Shown here in pieces: positions 36,320 to 47,297 of a stretch of 64,000 nt of DNA (position 1 is the stretch's first letter; each line of letters begins with the position of its first letter). The position numbers and the translations under genes were made by a program. The DNA lies in contig JAGTJL010000015.1 of NCBI GenBank assembly GCA_020746875.1, positions 1,798,001-1,862,000 of the forward strand, written 5' to 3'. A model generated the notes under the pieces. That model had not been told where the DNA came from, did not search any database, and was given only the letters and a program-made list of their open reading frames with translations. The stretch is from Rhexocercosporidium sp. MPI-PUGE-AT-0058. Taxonomy: Eukaryota; Ascomycota; Leotiomycetes; Helotiales.

Positions 36320-37155
36320 ATGGCGTACAACCAAAATCAACAAACCTTCCAGTTTGATCCTCTTGGACTGATGACCCAAGAGACGCTGGACAGATTCCAA
36401 AGACGACGAGAACTCTTGATCAAGCAACGGCAAGACCAACAGAAAGCATGGATCTAAGCCAACAAAGTCCAGTTAAGAGAAGAGGCAATCAAAATCTTGG
36501 CCGAATGGCAGAAAGAATATCCACTCCACGACCCCAACAGAAGTCTTGTCAATCATCTCGGTATCTTCTACCAGCTCGTGTTGATGGAGTACACACCCGA
36601 CTCAACGAAGGCCTTGAACGCCTTCCAGCGGATATCGAATTTGAGACTATCGTACACGATCTTGGAGTCTTGACTTTCGCTGTCACTCTGCCCCAAGGAA
36701 TGGGAGATAAGGAGCTACAGAAGTGGGCCCAAACCTCTTTTACCCTCATCGACACCACGAAGGGCCCACTAAAAGAGCCACTTAGCAACCTCATCTGGCT
36801 GGTCACGGGAAAGATGGAGCTTGCTATTACTACGATGCAAGCGCATGTCAAGAACGTCCAAGCGGAGCTCATGCCGTCTTTTGAGAAACCATACAATGAC
36901 TACTCCATCATAGAGGTGATCAACAGCCGCTATAAAGACCACGCGAAAAGAGGGGATATATTGGCCGATTTATTTAGTAATTTTCGCAAGAAGCTTAGGG
37001 CTCGATTTGGAGATGCCGAGAAGAGCTTGAAAGTTAAGCACAAAGAGGATTTAAAACTCCAGGCCGAATCAGAGGAAGAGCCTGAGGTACCCGAACCTGA
37101 TATGGTGAGGGAAATGGGCAGCATGAGGCTGGCTTCCGAAGCCTTCAGGGATTAG
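36320..37155 (+). pseudogene. Hypothetical coding sequence broken by a stop and a frameshift
   Basis: From ATG 36320 the frame encodes MAYNQNQQTFQFDPLGLMTQ and a basic helix, then meets TAA at 36455. The same frame resumes as protein-like sequence (VQLREEAIKILAEWQKEYPL, then HLGIFYQLVLMEYTP) until about 36640. Sense then passes to another frame (FETIVHDLGVLTFAVTLPQG onward) that runs to the stop at 37155 with a Glu-rich tail. One stop and one frameshift are therefore needed to connect obviously coding segments. The TAA could derive from CAA by a C-to-T change in a CpA context, the RIP-type substitution. No family is recognised. An intact gene beginning inside the second frame is possible but would lack an ATG in good context. 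Confidence 0.45.
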
Positions 37156-38519
37156 CTTTGGAAGTCTCAGTACTGTATACTTTATGCGGGGCCATCTGTT
37201 GTGTAGATAGCATGAGTTAATCATCGAGATTCAAGCAGTCATAATGTAGTGCACAAGTCACTCGTCAAAAAGTGTTCTTGGCGGGGGGTGCACAAGATTG
37301 CCCAGAAAGTGTTGTGGTCACTACCAAAACTCCTCCGGAAGGATACGCGTTTCAGCTCGAGATCACCGATATCGAGCTCATGGGAACACTAATGCGGACT
37401 AGCCTCGCGAATGGACTATACTTGCGAGAGGAGGTCCAAGTGGTAGCAGAGAGAAAGGGATTCTTTGCATCAAGGTGCCGTGGAAAGCAGGTACAATTGC
37501 ATCCAATGTATTTACTAGAATGAATCGACATCTTTATGAATTATGGACACAGCGGGGTGTGCGGGATGAAGAACCACAATAACATGGAAGGTGTCAATGT
37601 TTTGTATCCATGGGTCATTCGATCAACACCAAGCTTTAGTTCAAAGATTCGCCCTAGGGACCCGGAACTTGAAGTGGGTAATTGAAGATTGTACGTTCGC
37701 CATCACAAGAGAAGCAGAGATCCAATGGTCAAAAGCGTTACAAGAAGTTCAACTGAGCACGGAAGCACAGACACAGGAGATTTACTGTTGTGGCTGGATT
37801 TAGGTACTGCCCTGTGTGGCAGATTGACTCGACTATGTAGGATAAGAGTTCGAAAGATGAGAGCGGTGTCACAGATAATGGGATTCATTTGACGGAGGAG
37901 AGAGATGAAACCGCAGAAGAGAGCAAGTTGATATGCAAGGACGAAGCAAAAAGAGACTAGCTTGATATCCTGTGATATTATCTGTGTAGGTGTTTACGGT
38001 ATGGAACCAGCCGTTGATGCTTTGTGGTTTCGGTGATTCCCGACCTGAGAGATTGCGGAGCCAGTATTGATGACTAATTACCAATTGAAATATATCCTTC
38101 CAAAAACTTAAGTCTATGCGATGTATCATTTCTTCTTTCGATATCTTCAATTTCAATGGTTGCAATGAGATTTACTCAATACATCTTAAGCGAGTTAGAA
38201 AGGGTGCGGGGTACTGCTGATGACTCTCGCCAAGCAAACGAGGGGTAACAGTTATTCATTTCTAAAATCTTGGAATACGAAACAGACGCATCTCTAACAG
38301 CTAGAAGCGTGAGAAGGTTTGGAGAACAAAGAGGGAAGGCCTAGGCCACTCTGATACATGCCCAAACCATATGCAGTATGTCGAACAAAGCAAATCAGCC
38401 ACAAAGAGCTCCAGGAAATATTTTGTCACCAAATCTGACAATGCTTTTCAACATCACAAATAAATTCTTACTTTACTAAGAGGCTGTTGATCCCAGATAA
38501 AGTTCCGGTCGCAAGAAAT
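37156..38519. other. Intergenic region containing a decayed coding remnant
   Basis: About 1.36 kb. Apart from the remnant described separately (37272-37803), only chance frames are present. Nothing regulatory can be assigned. Confidence 0.45.
37272..37803 (+). pseudogene. Decayed coding remnant, function unknown
   Basis: Protein-like sequence hops between all three plus frames: YAFQLEITDIELMGTLMRTS (37272 frame), then MNRHLYELWTQRGVRDEEPQ from about 37520, then VLYPWVIRSTPSF, and ALGTRNLKWVIEDCTFAITR in the 37591 frame. No ATG in good context and no introns of plausible length reconcile the frames, so this looks like an old gene fragment with several indels. The family is not recognised. Confidence 0.35.
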
Positions 38520-39032
38520 ATGGCATCAGAAATCTCACTCCTCCTTGCGACCGAGACGTTACATGCTTCTCTACCACTCACTAGCGCCACATCCCTCTAT
38601 AAGACATTCCAATCGCTCTTCCTCATAGAATGTCCGAACGACGATGCAAACACCCTGCGAAATATCCAATTGAACGCCGCATTTTTAGAATATCTGTCTA
38701 CGCAGCATTCATCGAGAATTAAACAGCTACTTTATCTGTGGCATTCGCAGAAGATGAAAGCTGAACAGAATGGAGCAGGAGAGGAAAATACGCAGGAGGC
38801 AAACAAGGAGATGGTCAAAGAAGTGGACTATACGGCGGCTATTGAGATTTTAGATTCACTCGAGAGTTATATACGAGATGGGGTTAATGAGATTTGCGTT
38901 TATTTCGAAGGGCAGGAGGCCGAGGCTATCGTTAAGACGGAGGAGGTGAGGAGGAAGGTGGCAGGAATTCTGAATCTGGGCACGAGTTGGTTTCGGCCTA
39001 GGGTCATCTGTCAGCCGAGAGAGGTTGTATGA
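38520..39032 (+). CDS. Hypothetical protein
   Basis: Single exon, 170 residues from ATG 38520 (MASEISLLLATETLHASLPL); the frame extends upstream without another ATG. Composition is protein-like and mostly helical, with a Glu/Lys-rich middle (GAGEENTQEANKEMVKEVD) and a conserved-looking end (SLESYIRDGVNEICVYF). No signal peptide or membrane segment is seen and I recognise no family. It converges on the carboxypeptidase gene, with only 179 bases between the stops. Confidence 0.5.
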   Translation: MASEISLLLATETLHASLPLTSATSLYKTFQSLFLIECPNDDANTLRNIQLNAAFLEYLSTQHSSRIKQLLYLWHSQKMKAEQNGAGEENTQEANKEMVKEVDYTAAIEILDSLESYIRDGVNEICVYFEGQEAEAIVKTEEVRRKVAGILNLGTSWFRPRVICQPREVV

Positions 39033-39211
39033 ATATCACCATTAGTTTGATCGAACCATGTGATGAGAAATAAGAGAGACATTTGAATCCCCTGTTCAGT
39101 CCGTCAACTATCGCATCCCTTTGCTCCAAATATTCTACTCCTATATACAAACAGTCCCTCCAAGAATCCCCTTCCTCACAGGCAAACCGGCCCTCACATT
39201 TCTCTTCATAC

Positions 39212-40806
39212 CTAAACCATATTGAGAAGTAGATATCTGAACCCAGCATAGGTCTCTACGCCCGTTGGTAAGATCTGACTAGCAGGCAAGACAAACCCAT
39301 TTGTTCCAGTATCTCTCAACTCGATTGTGAAAGTATACTTAGCCTTAGTAACATCGGCCACATAATCGACAGAACTTCCTGTAGCTTGGTAGATTGTGGA
39401 GCAGATTGGTCCTGAGGTGTAAGAGGTGCCATACACGGCTTTGATGGCGGTTGCAACGCCGCGAGCGAGACTGTTGAGGGTCGCGCTGTTTGGAGCGACA
39501 GCTGTACATGAGTAGCCATATGCTGAAGTTTCACGTTAGTCTACTGGAATAAAGTAACGGTGACGGGTGGACGAACGGGTCATGAAGAGCTGACTGTAGG
39601 AGTGGACGTCAATATAGAGTTGAAGTCCTTGAGCAGCTGCAATTTTGTTTGTGTATGCGAGCAGGACCTTGTTCTCAGTGGCATCACCAGCTGCGAGACC
39701 TGGAAGAATGTTAGTCTGTTGTCAGGCAACAAAGAAGACTTGAAGTTTACCTTTGAAAGTCTCGTCGCAAGGATTGGTCGAGGCCCCGCCCGGTACTGCC
39801 CACCTGCACATTTGAAGTTAGCATCCGGCCAGATGGCACCTGGACGTACATGTGGCACTTACTGATACGGCCAGTTTCGGTTAACGTCTCTACCAACACA
39901 AGTGCTGGTAGAAACAGTCTGGCGATTCTTGCGCCACAATCGATTTGTTGTTTGAGTGTAAACGAAGCCTGAATCGAGTTAGATTCATGGTCCTGACTGG
40001 AAGCGAGGAAATTACCATCTGGATTGACGACTGGGAAGATGTAGAAGTCATATTTGTCGACGAAGCCCTTGATTTCGGCACTGCTCCCATAATTTTGTAG
40101 TAGGTAATATGCTAAATACTCGGTGGTCTAAGATCAACGCGTGTTAGCCTTCGATATCCAAAACTGAATCCCCGGATATAAAGCTCACCATGGTTGTGAT
40201 CCATTCTCTGGCATGAACGGTGCCGTGGAGGATAACAGCCGGCTTGACACCCTTGCCAGAAGCTCCCCAAAAATGAATACCCGTGATGGGACGCCCACCG
40301 TTAGAATTTCCAGCTATAACAATCTCGGATCGGGTGCTATTCAAGGCCACTAGATCATTCAAGAAAGTGATGTGGTCTGCATAGGCGTGATATGCGTTAA
40401 ACCAAGTCAGATCGGCAGCAGCAACTGCACAGGAATCTGTCAGACTTTACTTATTCAAACTTTAGACTTGCTGATTCAACTTACTGGAGAAATCAGGAGC
40501 AGTCCCCTCAGCATCGATAGCAGCCCCGAGATCTTCATGCATAACTTCAGTCACCATTTTCGAAGTCATCCTCTGGAATTCCTTGACATTCTTGGCAGGG
40601 ACCACAAGATCGACATGTGAGTTTGGGATGGGAACGCCATTTGGAGCTCCCTTCCAGATTGGAAGATCAAGTTTCTGAATCACATCCATCAAAGGTGTGA
40701 CATCCTCTCCGACTGGGATTCTAAATGCTTTGGCACCATTGTAGCTCACTTTGGCAGAGGAGACAACGCTGGCAAGAGCCAAGAGAGCGACGCAGAGAAA
40801 CTTCAT
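39212..40806 (-). CDS. Secreted M14A zinc carboxypeptidase
   Basis: Seven exons: 40806-40485, 40424-40189, 40127-40016, 39968-39863, 39803-39751, 39699-39577 and 39522-39212, with six introns of 47-61 nt and phases that all agree; 420 residues. The enzyme removes C-terminal residues from peptides outside the cell. A signal peptide ([18 protein letters not shown]) and an M14 activation propeptide (to about residue 115) precede the catalytic domain. Zinc ligands are His178 and Glu181 in HGTVHAREW, and His309 in [10 protein letters not shown]. The arginine region RLWRKNR and [12 protein letters not shown] are typical, and the catalytic Glu385 lies in [13 protein letters not shown]. Length matches fungal carboxypeptidase A-like proteins. 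Confidence 0.96.
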
Positions 40807-42497
40807 TTTGAAGATCAGCCGAAGAATGAAGGCTGGAGAACCTACAAAGGCCTGGAAACATGGGGCTACTTAAACACTTCCCAAGAAAAGTGGTCCTCTT
40901 CAGGGAGTACATTCTAGCTCCCCAAGCTAGTAGGAAGATCAACATCTAAAGGCTTGCAAGATGTGAAGCCGTAAGCACCTCTCAACGATTGAAGAAGGTC
41001 CGAAATATATGGTTAGGCTCTGCTTAATGCACCTCTGGCGTGCATGACAATTGAAGAAGGTCACAAGTACTCAGCCAACCCTTCATAAATGCACTTCTCG
41101 CCAGCGAACACTGCCTTATCGCAGATCTTGCAGGGTCAACATACACCCGCAACCATGCTTTGATCCCTCCTCGCTTAGGTGCATGCATATGCCGACAAAG
41201 GAGGCTTGATTCTCGGCAGCCGAGGGCGGAATATTATTCCAGCTGCCCCATTAGGTGAGGTATGGTCCTTGGCCAATCGGCAAATCGTGACTTGTAATCT
41301 TGGCTCCTTCTTCTTGCGATCTTAGTGCGGATGTGAAAGAGATACGAGTCACAAACCACAGATTAATGGATTATCAAATGAAATGCCGATATGCAGTGGT
41401 GGCACAGCGAGGCAGTCTTGTTAACCGCTGGCCCCGTGCGGGGTAAAGACGAGCCAGTAGTATATCAAATCTAGAAGACGAGAAGGAGTGACTACAAAGA
41501 CTTGGGGCTTATGCATCTAGTTCGCTGTAGCCAGTGATTGCCAGGACTAACCAGAGACTTGCCTGGGGATATTTCACAGTTGCCTCTTCAGGAACCAAAG
41601 ACCGACTAAGACTTATCTAAAGCCGGACAAACTTACTGATATTAATTTATTACAGCGTGGGGTATCGGGTTTGCGCCATTATTGCATGACACACGTGTCT
41701 TTATTCCGGCAAACCACCGTTCCATCCACTTGCCCATCGCTCGCAATTTAACTGAATCAAACTTTGCAACTGAATGCGGTTTATGGAGGACAATCTTTCT
41801 GCCTACATGGTCCCTCTCTTCGTGGACTGACTCAAATACAATGGCAGAGCCACTACCTTTAGTTGCACCGAATCCAGCTTCGCCCATAGCATTGACAAAC
41901 GCAACACAACCCAGTCAACATCTTTTCAAGTCAACTCTGGATCCCAAGTGAACATACCACTGAGAATGGTGTATGATTGTTGTTTTGCAGCAATTGGTGG
42001 AGCTGGCGACGACTCTGGCTCATCTAAAAATTTATCTTGGGATATGAATAATGCTGCTAGGTTCTCTGAACGGCTTTTGGACTTGGGATCTTACTTCTGC
42101 ACAGCGACGCGGATCAGTAGATTTTCAAACTACACCGTTCTGTTTGTACCGAGTCACCTTGAGCTTTGCTAAATTTTTTGGCATTTGGCTTTTGACTGTC
42201 GTTTACAATCCTTCGGCTCTCATTTGCTTGCATGACATTGAGCACTGGTCGTTGTCGGGCCTGGAAAAGAGTCACAACCACAGCCACATACTCACAAGGT
42301 ACATTCGCTAGTTCCATGTACTGAATGTTGATATCATAGATCTCGCCCCACAAGACATCTAGGGAGCTACGCACTCGATCAAACCGGCCAAGAGGCTCAC
42401 CTGTCGATTTCGTAATTTCATGTTATTTTAAGTCGTACGCATTAAGAAACTTTTCCAAAATGGGATTAAGCCACCTATTTCTGCCAGTCCGCTTTTC
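40807..42497. other. Intergenic region upstream of the carboxypeptidase, with a coding relic
   Basis: About 1.7 kb between the carboxypeptidase start and the transposon. Apart from the relic at 41642-41920, no gene is seen. Two plus-strand frames at 41948-42311 overlap each other in different phases and look random. Confidence 0.45.
41642..41920 (-). pseudogene. Relic of a common fungal C-terminal domain of unknown function
   Basis: The minus frame reads FVNAMGEAGFGATKGSGSAI, then VFESVHEERDHVGRKIVLHK, then PHSVAKFDSVKLRAMGKWME. From memory this follows the pattern W..F..AM...GF.A....GSA..F......I.FH.PHP..K......R..G..M...FG, the C-terminal segment of many unannotated fungal proteins. Here the upstream frame closes at once and a preceding DVDW lies in another frame. 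The segment after MERWFAG is unlike the family, so this is probably a fragment. No function can be given. Confidence 0.4.
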
Positions 42498-42499
42498 TA

Positions 42500-42546
42500 A
42501 GTCCCCACCCCACCATTCCGATCGCCCCCCATTCCGTTCACCTCGC
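42500..42546 (+). repeat. Left terminal inverted repeat of the pogo/Fot1-like element
   Basis: Matches the reverse complement of 44274-44321 over about 47 bases. The only differences are one C-run length difference (6 versus 7 C after ATCG) and one mismatch near the inner end (ACCTCGC versus ACCCCGC). Confidence 0.92.
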
Positions 42547-42645
42547 TTAACACACCGCTTTTCTACTTACTTACTTTTAATAATTAATAACTTTCTTATT
42601 CTCTTATCGATTTTCTTCATTTTTGGAATCTGAATTGAGACGACA

Positions 42646-44223
42646 ATGAAGCCGAAATATACTGAAGACGACGTGGTTCTGGCTCTGCGTGCGATTGAAA
42701 ATGGCAAGTCCTTGCGATGCGCTGCAAAAGAGTGGGGTATACCACAGTCTACCCTCTAAGGTCGATTTCATGGCATAAATACCCATCAACAAGCTGCTAG
42801 TCACTTGCAAAAGCTACCCACGATGTTAGAAGAGCGTCTTACGCACTGGGTTTTGACTCAAGAGACATTAGGGTTCAGTGTTACCCATGCGCAGGTGCGG
42901 CTTTTTGGGAACCGACTTTATGCACTTTAAGGGGACTCTATACTACTCGGAAAACGATGGGTACAGCGGTTTTTCAAGCGGAATCCTGTTCTAAGCACTA
43001 AGAAGCAATATTCTATTAATTCTATACGTGTTAATAACGCAACATCCGATGTTATTAAGCCGTGGTTCCAAAAAATGCAGATTCTAGCTATCAAGGCAAT
43101 TCTACCTGAAAATCGTTGGAATATGAATGAGGCAGGGATTATAGAAGGCTTTGGAATCAATGGCTTAGTTATTGGCTATAAAAACCGACGTTTTGTACAG
43201 CGGAAACAGCCTAGTTCCCGGAATTGGACCTCTTTCATTAAATGTATCTCTGCAACCGGCAAGAAAATTACTCTACTTGTAATATATAAGGGAAAATCGG
43301 TCCAGCAACAGTGGTTTCCAGCAGATATCAACTTATTTAAGGAATGGAAGTTTACAGCAACAGAGAATAGATGGATAAATAATGCTACCGCATTGGAATG
43401 GCTGGAAAAGGTCTTCATTCCCCAGACGCAACCACGTGATCAAAAACCTCGATTACTAGTCTTAGACGGCCATGGAAGTCATGAGACTACGGAATTCATG
43501 TGGAAGTGCTTAGAATACAATATATTTCTATTGTTTTTACCTGCACATACGTCGCACGTCTTACAACCGTTGGATTTGTCGATTTTCTCTCCTCTCAAAG
43601 CAGCCTACCGGAAACACCTTAATCTTTTGGCATCAATGACTGATTCTACCTTAATTAGCAAGCGTAACTTCTTAATATGCTATTATAAAGCACGGAAAGA
43701 GAGCCTAACGGGTATGAATATCAAATCTGGCTAGAGAGCTACCGGGTTATGGCCAATAAGTATAGCGAAACCACTCATGAGCCGATTACTCTTAGAGAAT
43801 AGTAATAAAGAGCTGGAAAATAGTGTTTCTGAAGACCTCCAGGCTACTAAAGAAGTAGAGGAATCATCAATTGTATGGTCTACGCCAAAAGCAGGCAAAG
43901 AATTCCGATTACAGATCAACACTTTGACCAAATCAGCACATGATAACTTTCCAACGCGACGACTACTCTTCAAAAAAGCTGTAAAGGCTTTAGACCAAAA
44001 GGATTTCGCTCTTGGTCAGGCAGAGATGAAGATACAGCAATTGGAGGCTAAATTAAATCAATTAAGGCCACGGAAAAAACGGAAGGTTCAAACTAGCCCA
44101 AATTCCAAGTTTGCGAATATCTAGGCTATTTAAAGAGCTCAAATTGCAGCTGGAGAGCAAGAAATTATACCTATTGATTCAGATTCAGCAAAAGATTCTG
44201 ATTCCGAAAAAGATTGTATATAA
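42646..44223 (+). pseudogene. Pogo/Fot1-like transposase with RIP-type stops
   Basis: One frame runs from ATG 42646 to TAA 44221-44223 (526 codons) but contains stops at 42757, 42928, 43732, 44122 and 44131. The N-terminus has the pogo/CENP-B-like helix-turn-helix (ALRAIENGKSLRCAAKEWGI). The DDE_1 catalytic core includes LVLDGHGSH (second Asp) and LQPLDLSIFSPLKAAY (third acidic residue). The first catalytic Asp, expected in NMDEAG, is Asn (AAT at 43126-43128), a G-to-A change. Four of the stops can be derived from CAA, CAG or TGG by C-to-T changes at CpA on one strand or the other, the RIP signature. The C-terminal part has a Lys/Arg patch (RPRKKRKVQ). It is not functional as it stands. Confidence 0.92.
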
Positions 44224-44273
44224 GTAAAGGCGTTGTAGAGTTATTAAGTGTTTTTTCCAAATGGTGGTAAATT

Positions 44274-44321
44274 GCGGGGTGAACGGAATGGGGGGGCGAT
44301 CGGAATGGTGGGGTGGGGACT
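44274..44321 (-). repeat. Right terminal inverted repeat of the pogo/Fot1-like element
   Basis: Inverted partner of 42500-42546, ending in GGGGTGGGGACT directly before the right TA duplication. Confidence 0.92.
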
Positions 44322-44323
44322 TA

Positions 44324-46103
44324 TTGTCTCGTCAACTTTGTCAGTTTTTACGAATTGAAAATCCCGTGGCTTACTGTTCTTGGTGATGAGCTCCTCCGTT
44401 GTAATTTTCGTTTGGGAGCCGGACCGGTGGACTCAGATGGCAGACAGAAATTCGCCTAGAGAAGCGTAAAAGACAATTGGACGTATAATCGTTCGTCCAT
44501 GAGAGCCTGCTCATTCTTTGGTGCCTATGTCAGATGTTCGTCCATGATGGCAAAAACTATGCTTGGAGGCAACTTAATCATGTCGGTGGGAGGGCCAACG
44601 AGAATTTGCAGTGCACGAGTAAAGAATCTCAGTCTCGAAATAGATCCGATCCCAGAAGGTATTTCGGCACCTTCTATACGTTAGTTACCACTGAATTTCA
44701 CCACCCGACCTTCGAAACATGACCAGCTTTCGAAAATCAGAACTTTGAGGGAAACAGTTTTGTACAAACGCCTTTCAGCCAAATGCTTCGTGGTCCTTTA
44801 GGAAACGCGGAGTGATCCACTGTATCTGCCTAGATCTGGCATAGCTTTGAACAAGCGCTCTGCCTTATTTTCCCAAATTTTCTTCTTCCAGCGGCTTGAG
44901 ATTGTGTTTTGGTGTGTCACTACAGTCCGTATATGGGCACGAATTTCCCCCAAGGCCGCGTTCATCTTTTCCATCTTCAGCTCGCAGGCTTCACTGCCGT
45001 CTAGTTTGTTGCTATATGTCATCCGTAACTGTTTCTGCTGGCTCACCATTTTGAATTATTGGAGGCAGATCCAGCATTTTCAATGCCTAGGAATGGTGAT
45101 ACGAGGCGGATCGTTTGGGGTTGAAGGATCGAAATGAGACTTTGCTTCCATGGTCGAGGCAATTTCGGCCAGGTTCCTCTGATTTTTGAGCCCTTCAAGC
45201 CAGCCCGACTGGATATTGAGTCAACGGTGTGTGAACAGGATGGTTCATATCAATTTACAGCCGGGCCTCAGTTTGGGTCCGATCTATTTGCACTCGGGGC
45301 TTGGTGTGAGAAGCCCGCGCTAACTAGCCTTATGACAACTTGAAGTTATCACATTAGTGAGACTTTATAATCGACCTTGTAGCATTGAGAAGCAAATGTT
45401 GAAATTAAGGACCTTCAAAATTGCCTAAATGTTCATACTCTAGCTACTAAAACGATACTAAATGTTAGAGGTTCCAGGGTTCAAGTGATGGGTAAGCCTG
45501 TACAATTAGCGAGCAACAATAACATCAACAACAGTGCCGAATCCGCGAAAGAATGGGCCAGTGAACGATAAATGCAACGATTTATACACTTCAAGAGAAG
45601 CTATGCTGCATTTTTCGAGATTGTACAGTGCCAATTGGTATTGATATATATAATATTTCCGCCTCCACCCCCCTTTTGGACACGACATGCAGTAGACCTG
45701 CTCGCTTTTCCTAAGCACAGCTCGGTTCTGTTCGCAGGTCATTGATTCGAGGACTTGATGGTCACAAAAGACAGCTTGCATAGTTTACAGAGCCTTCTTG
45801 CCTCCTTCAAGTCAACGAGGAGCATTGGGTATAAAGCGAGAACTTTAGGAGCTATTTTCCAAGACGGTATACTTCTTCCTGAAAATCCCACATCTGATTG
45901 TCCCTTTGCGATTATTATGGAGAAATTATAAAAGAAAACAGGAAAAGATTTCTATTCTCATTTGAGCAATAGGCACAATGTTTCAAAACAGGAATAAATA
46001 CATCAACTGACCCATTTACCCAGAAAAACACAAAACAAAGCAGATTCATCGACACAATCAGACTTCGGAAATCAAAACTATAGCCTAACAATTTGAATCA
46101 ACA
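44324..46103. other. Gene-poor intergenic region right of the transposon
   Basis: About 1.8 kb. A minus frame at 44798-45049 (MVSQQKQLRMTYSNKLDG..., helical and charged) looks weakly coding but is short and unrecognised; it may be a relic. Otherwise only chance frames are seen. The last 100 bases should contain the 3' UTR of the LanC-like gene. Confidence 0.4.
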
Positions 46104-47297
46104 TTAAACATCCGTATACAGCGGAACTTTACCAATACCACCCTTTTCATGCAACCCCTCACTCTCCTCCCAAGCCCACGCGTAGACCCAGGCCCTCCCC
46201 GACTCCCCCCAAAGCATCCCAAAAGGATCCTCATCCTTCACCCACTTGCCTCCCTCCAACCCCTTCCTCACCTCCTCCGGCGTCCCCAAACCCAAAAAAT
46301 GTTCTCTCCTCTCCCCTTCAAGCGCCAACGCATTCCCCAACAGCCCATGACAGACATTCGGCTCCTTAACTAAAACGCCCTTCTCCCAAATACATCTCCT
46401 GCCCTTCTCAATCGCTCCACCAATCTCCCTCTCCAAGCCTGGGAAATAATCCTTGATAGCCAACAGCGAGACCAAAAACCCCGGCGCCCCGTGACAGAAT
46501 TGCACGAGTCCGATATCCTTCTCTGGAATCACAGGCCAATTCCCATCATCTCCCTGCTGTTTCAGTAAATCTCGCAATTTCCCCTCTAGCCTCGGCGCGT
46601 ACGAAGGATCGCTCAGTATAATCTGCGTCAAGATCCCAATCTCCCCATGTACAGTCCCAAGGTACTGCCTCCCATCCCAAACCCACGGCATCTCAGGCAA
46701 CATATCCTCAATCAACTCTTTCGCCATCACCTCAATATCCTCTCTCAAACTAGGTAGACGTAATCCACTCTTCATCAAACGAAGCATATACAACGCCCCA
46801 GCCCTTCCTTTCAACCACTCGCAATAACTCTTCTGCGTCTCCAGCCCTCGGAGCGCAGCGAGGACCCTTTCAGCATACTTCGGATCTTGATATACACACG
46901 CTTTCAGCGCGTTGGACGCGAGGTATTCATTCGCTATTCCACAGCCCACCTCCAGAAGAGGCGTGATTTCTTCTTGTCCGAGTGAGAGATACGCTTCACT
47001 CCATGCCAGCGGGAGTTTGTTTTCGATAAGCAGGTCGCACGTGAGTGGTGAGAGGGAGAGTGTGTAAAATAAGTACGCGATGGATGTTGGCCCGATGAAG
47101 AATCCTTTGTAGACTTGTCCCCGGAAGAGGGAAGGCCAAGGGAGAACAGGGGGGCAGGATGTGAGGATGTGGGAGAGAGATGCGCTTAGGTAGGATGAGA
47201 GGAGGGGCTTAGAGAGTGTGAGGAGGGGTGCGGGGGTGTTGGGGATGTAACGCTGTTTGAGTTGGGATGTTTGGTGTTGGCTTGGATTGACGGCCAT
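46104..47297 (-). CDS. LanC-like protein (LANCL family)
   Basis: Single exon, 397 residues, start MAVNPSQHQTSQ. LanC-like proteins adopt the alpha/alpha-barrel of bacterial lanthionine cyclases. Animal members add glutathione to dehydroamino acids in damaged proteins; fungal roles are poorly known. Zinc-site motifs are visible: Cys in FCHGAPG (about residue 267) and the Cys-His pair in NVCHGLLG (about residue 314). Repeated G-x-x-G barrel motifs also occur (GTVHGEIGIL, YKGFFIGPTSIAYL). There is no signal peptide, so it is probably cytosolic. The length is typical for the family. It lies head-to-tail after the ENA-type ATPase, with 853 bases between. Confidence 0.9.
   Translation of the reverse strand: MAVNPSQHQTSQLKQRYIPNTPAPLLTLSKPLLSSYLSASLSHILTSCPPVLPWPSLFRGQVYKGFFIGPTSIAYLFYTLSLSPLTCDLLIENKLPLAWSEAYLSLGQEEITPLLEVGCGIANEYLASNALKACVYQDPKYAERVLAALRGLETQKSYCEWLKGRAGALYMLRLMKSGLRLPSLREDIEVMAKELIEDMLPEMPWVWDGRQYLGTVHGEIGILTQIILSDPSYAPRLEGKLRDLLKQQGDDGNWPVIPEKDIGLVQFCHGAPGFLVSLLAIKDYFPGLEREIGGAIEKGRRCIWEKGVLVKEPNVCHGLLGNALALEGERREHFLGLGTPEEVRKGLEGGKWVKDEDPFGMLWGESGRAWVYAWAWEESEGLHEKGGIGKVPLYTDV

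Larger units (their letters stand above)
42500..44321 (+). mobile_element. Pogo/Fot1-like Tc1/mariner-superfamily DNA transposon, inactivated
   Basis: A 1,822-bp element flanked by TA target duplications (42498-42499 and 44322-44323), with inverted termini beginning AGTCCCCACCCCACC at both ends. Size, TA target and a single transposase frame of about 526 codons fit fungal Fot1/pogo elements. The transposase is broken by five in-frame stops while the termini are nearly perfect. It may therefore still be moved by a transposase supplied from elsewhere, which is inference. No other copy is present in the window. Confidence 0.94.
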
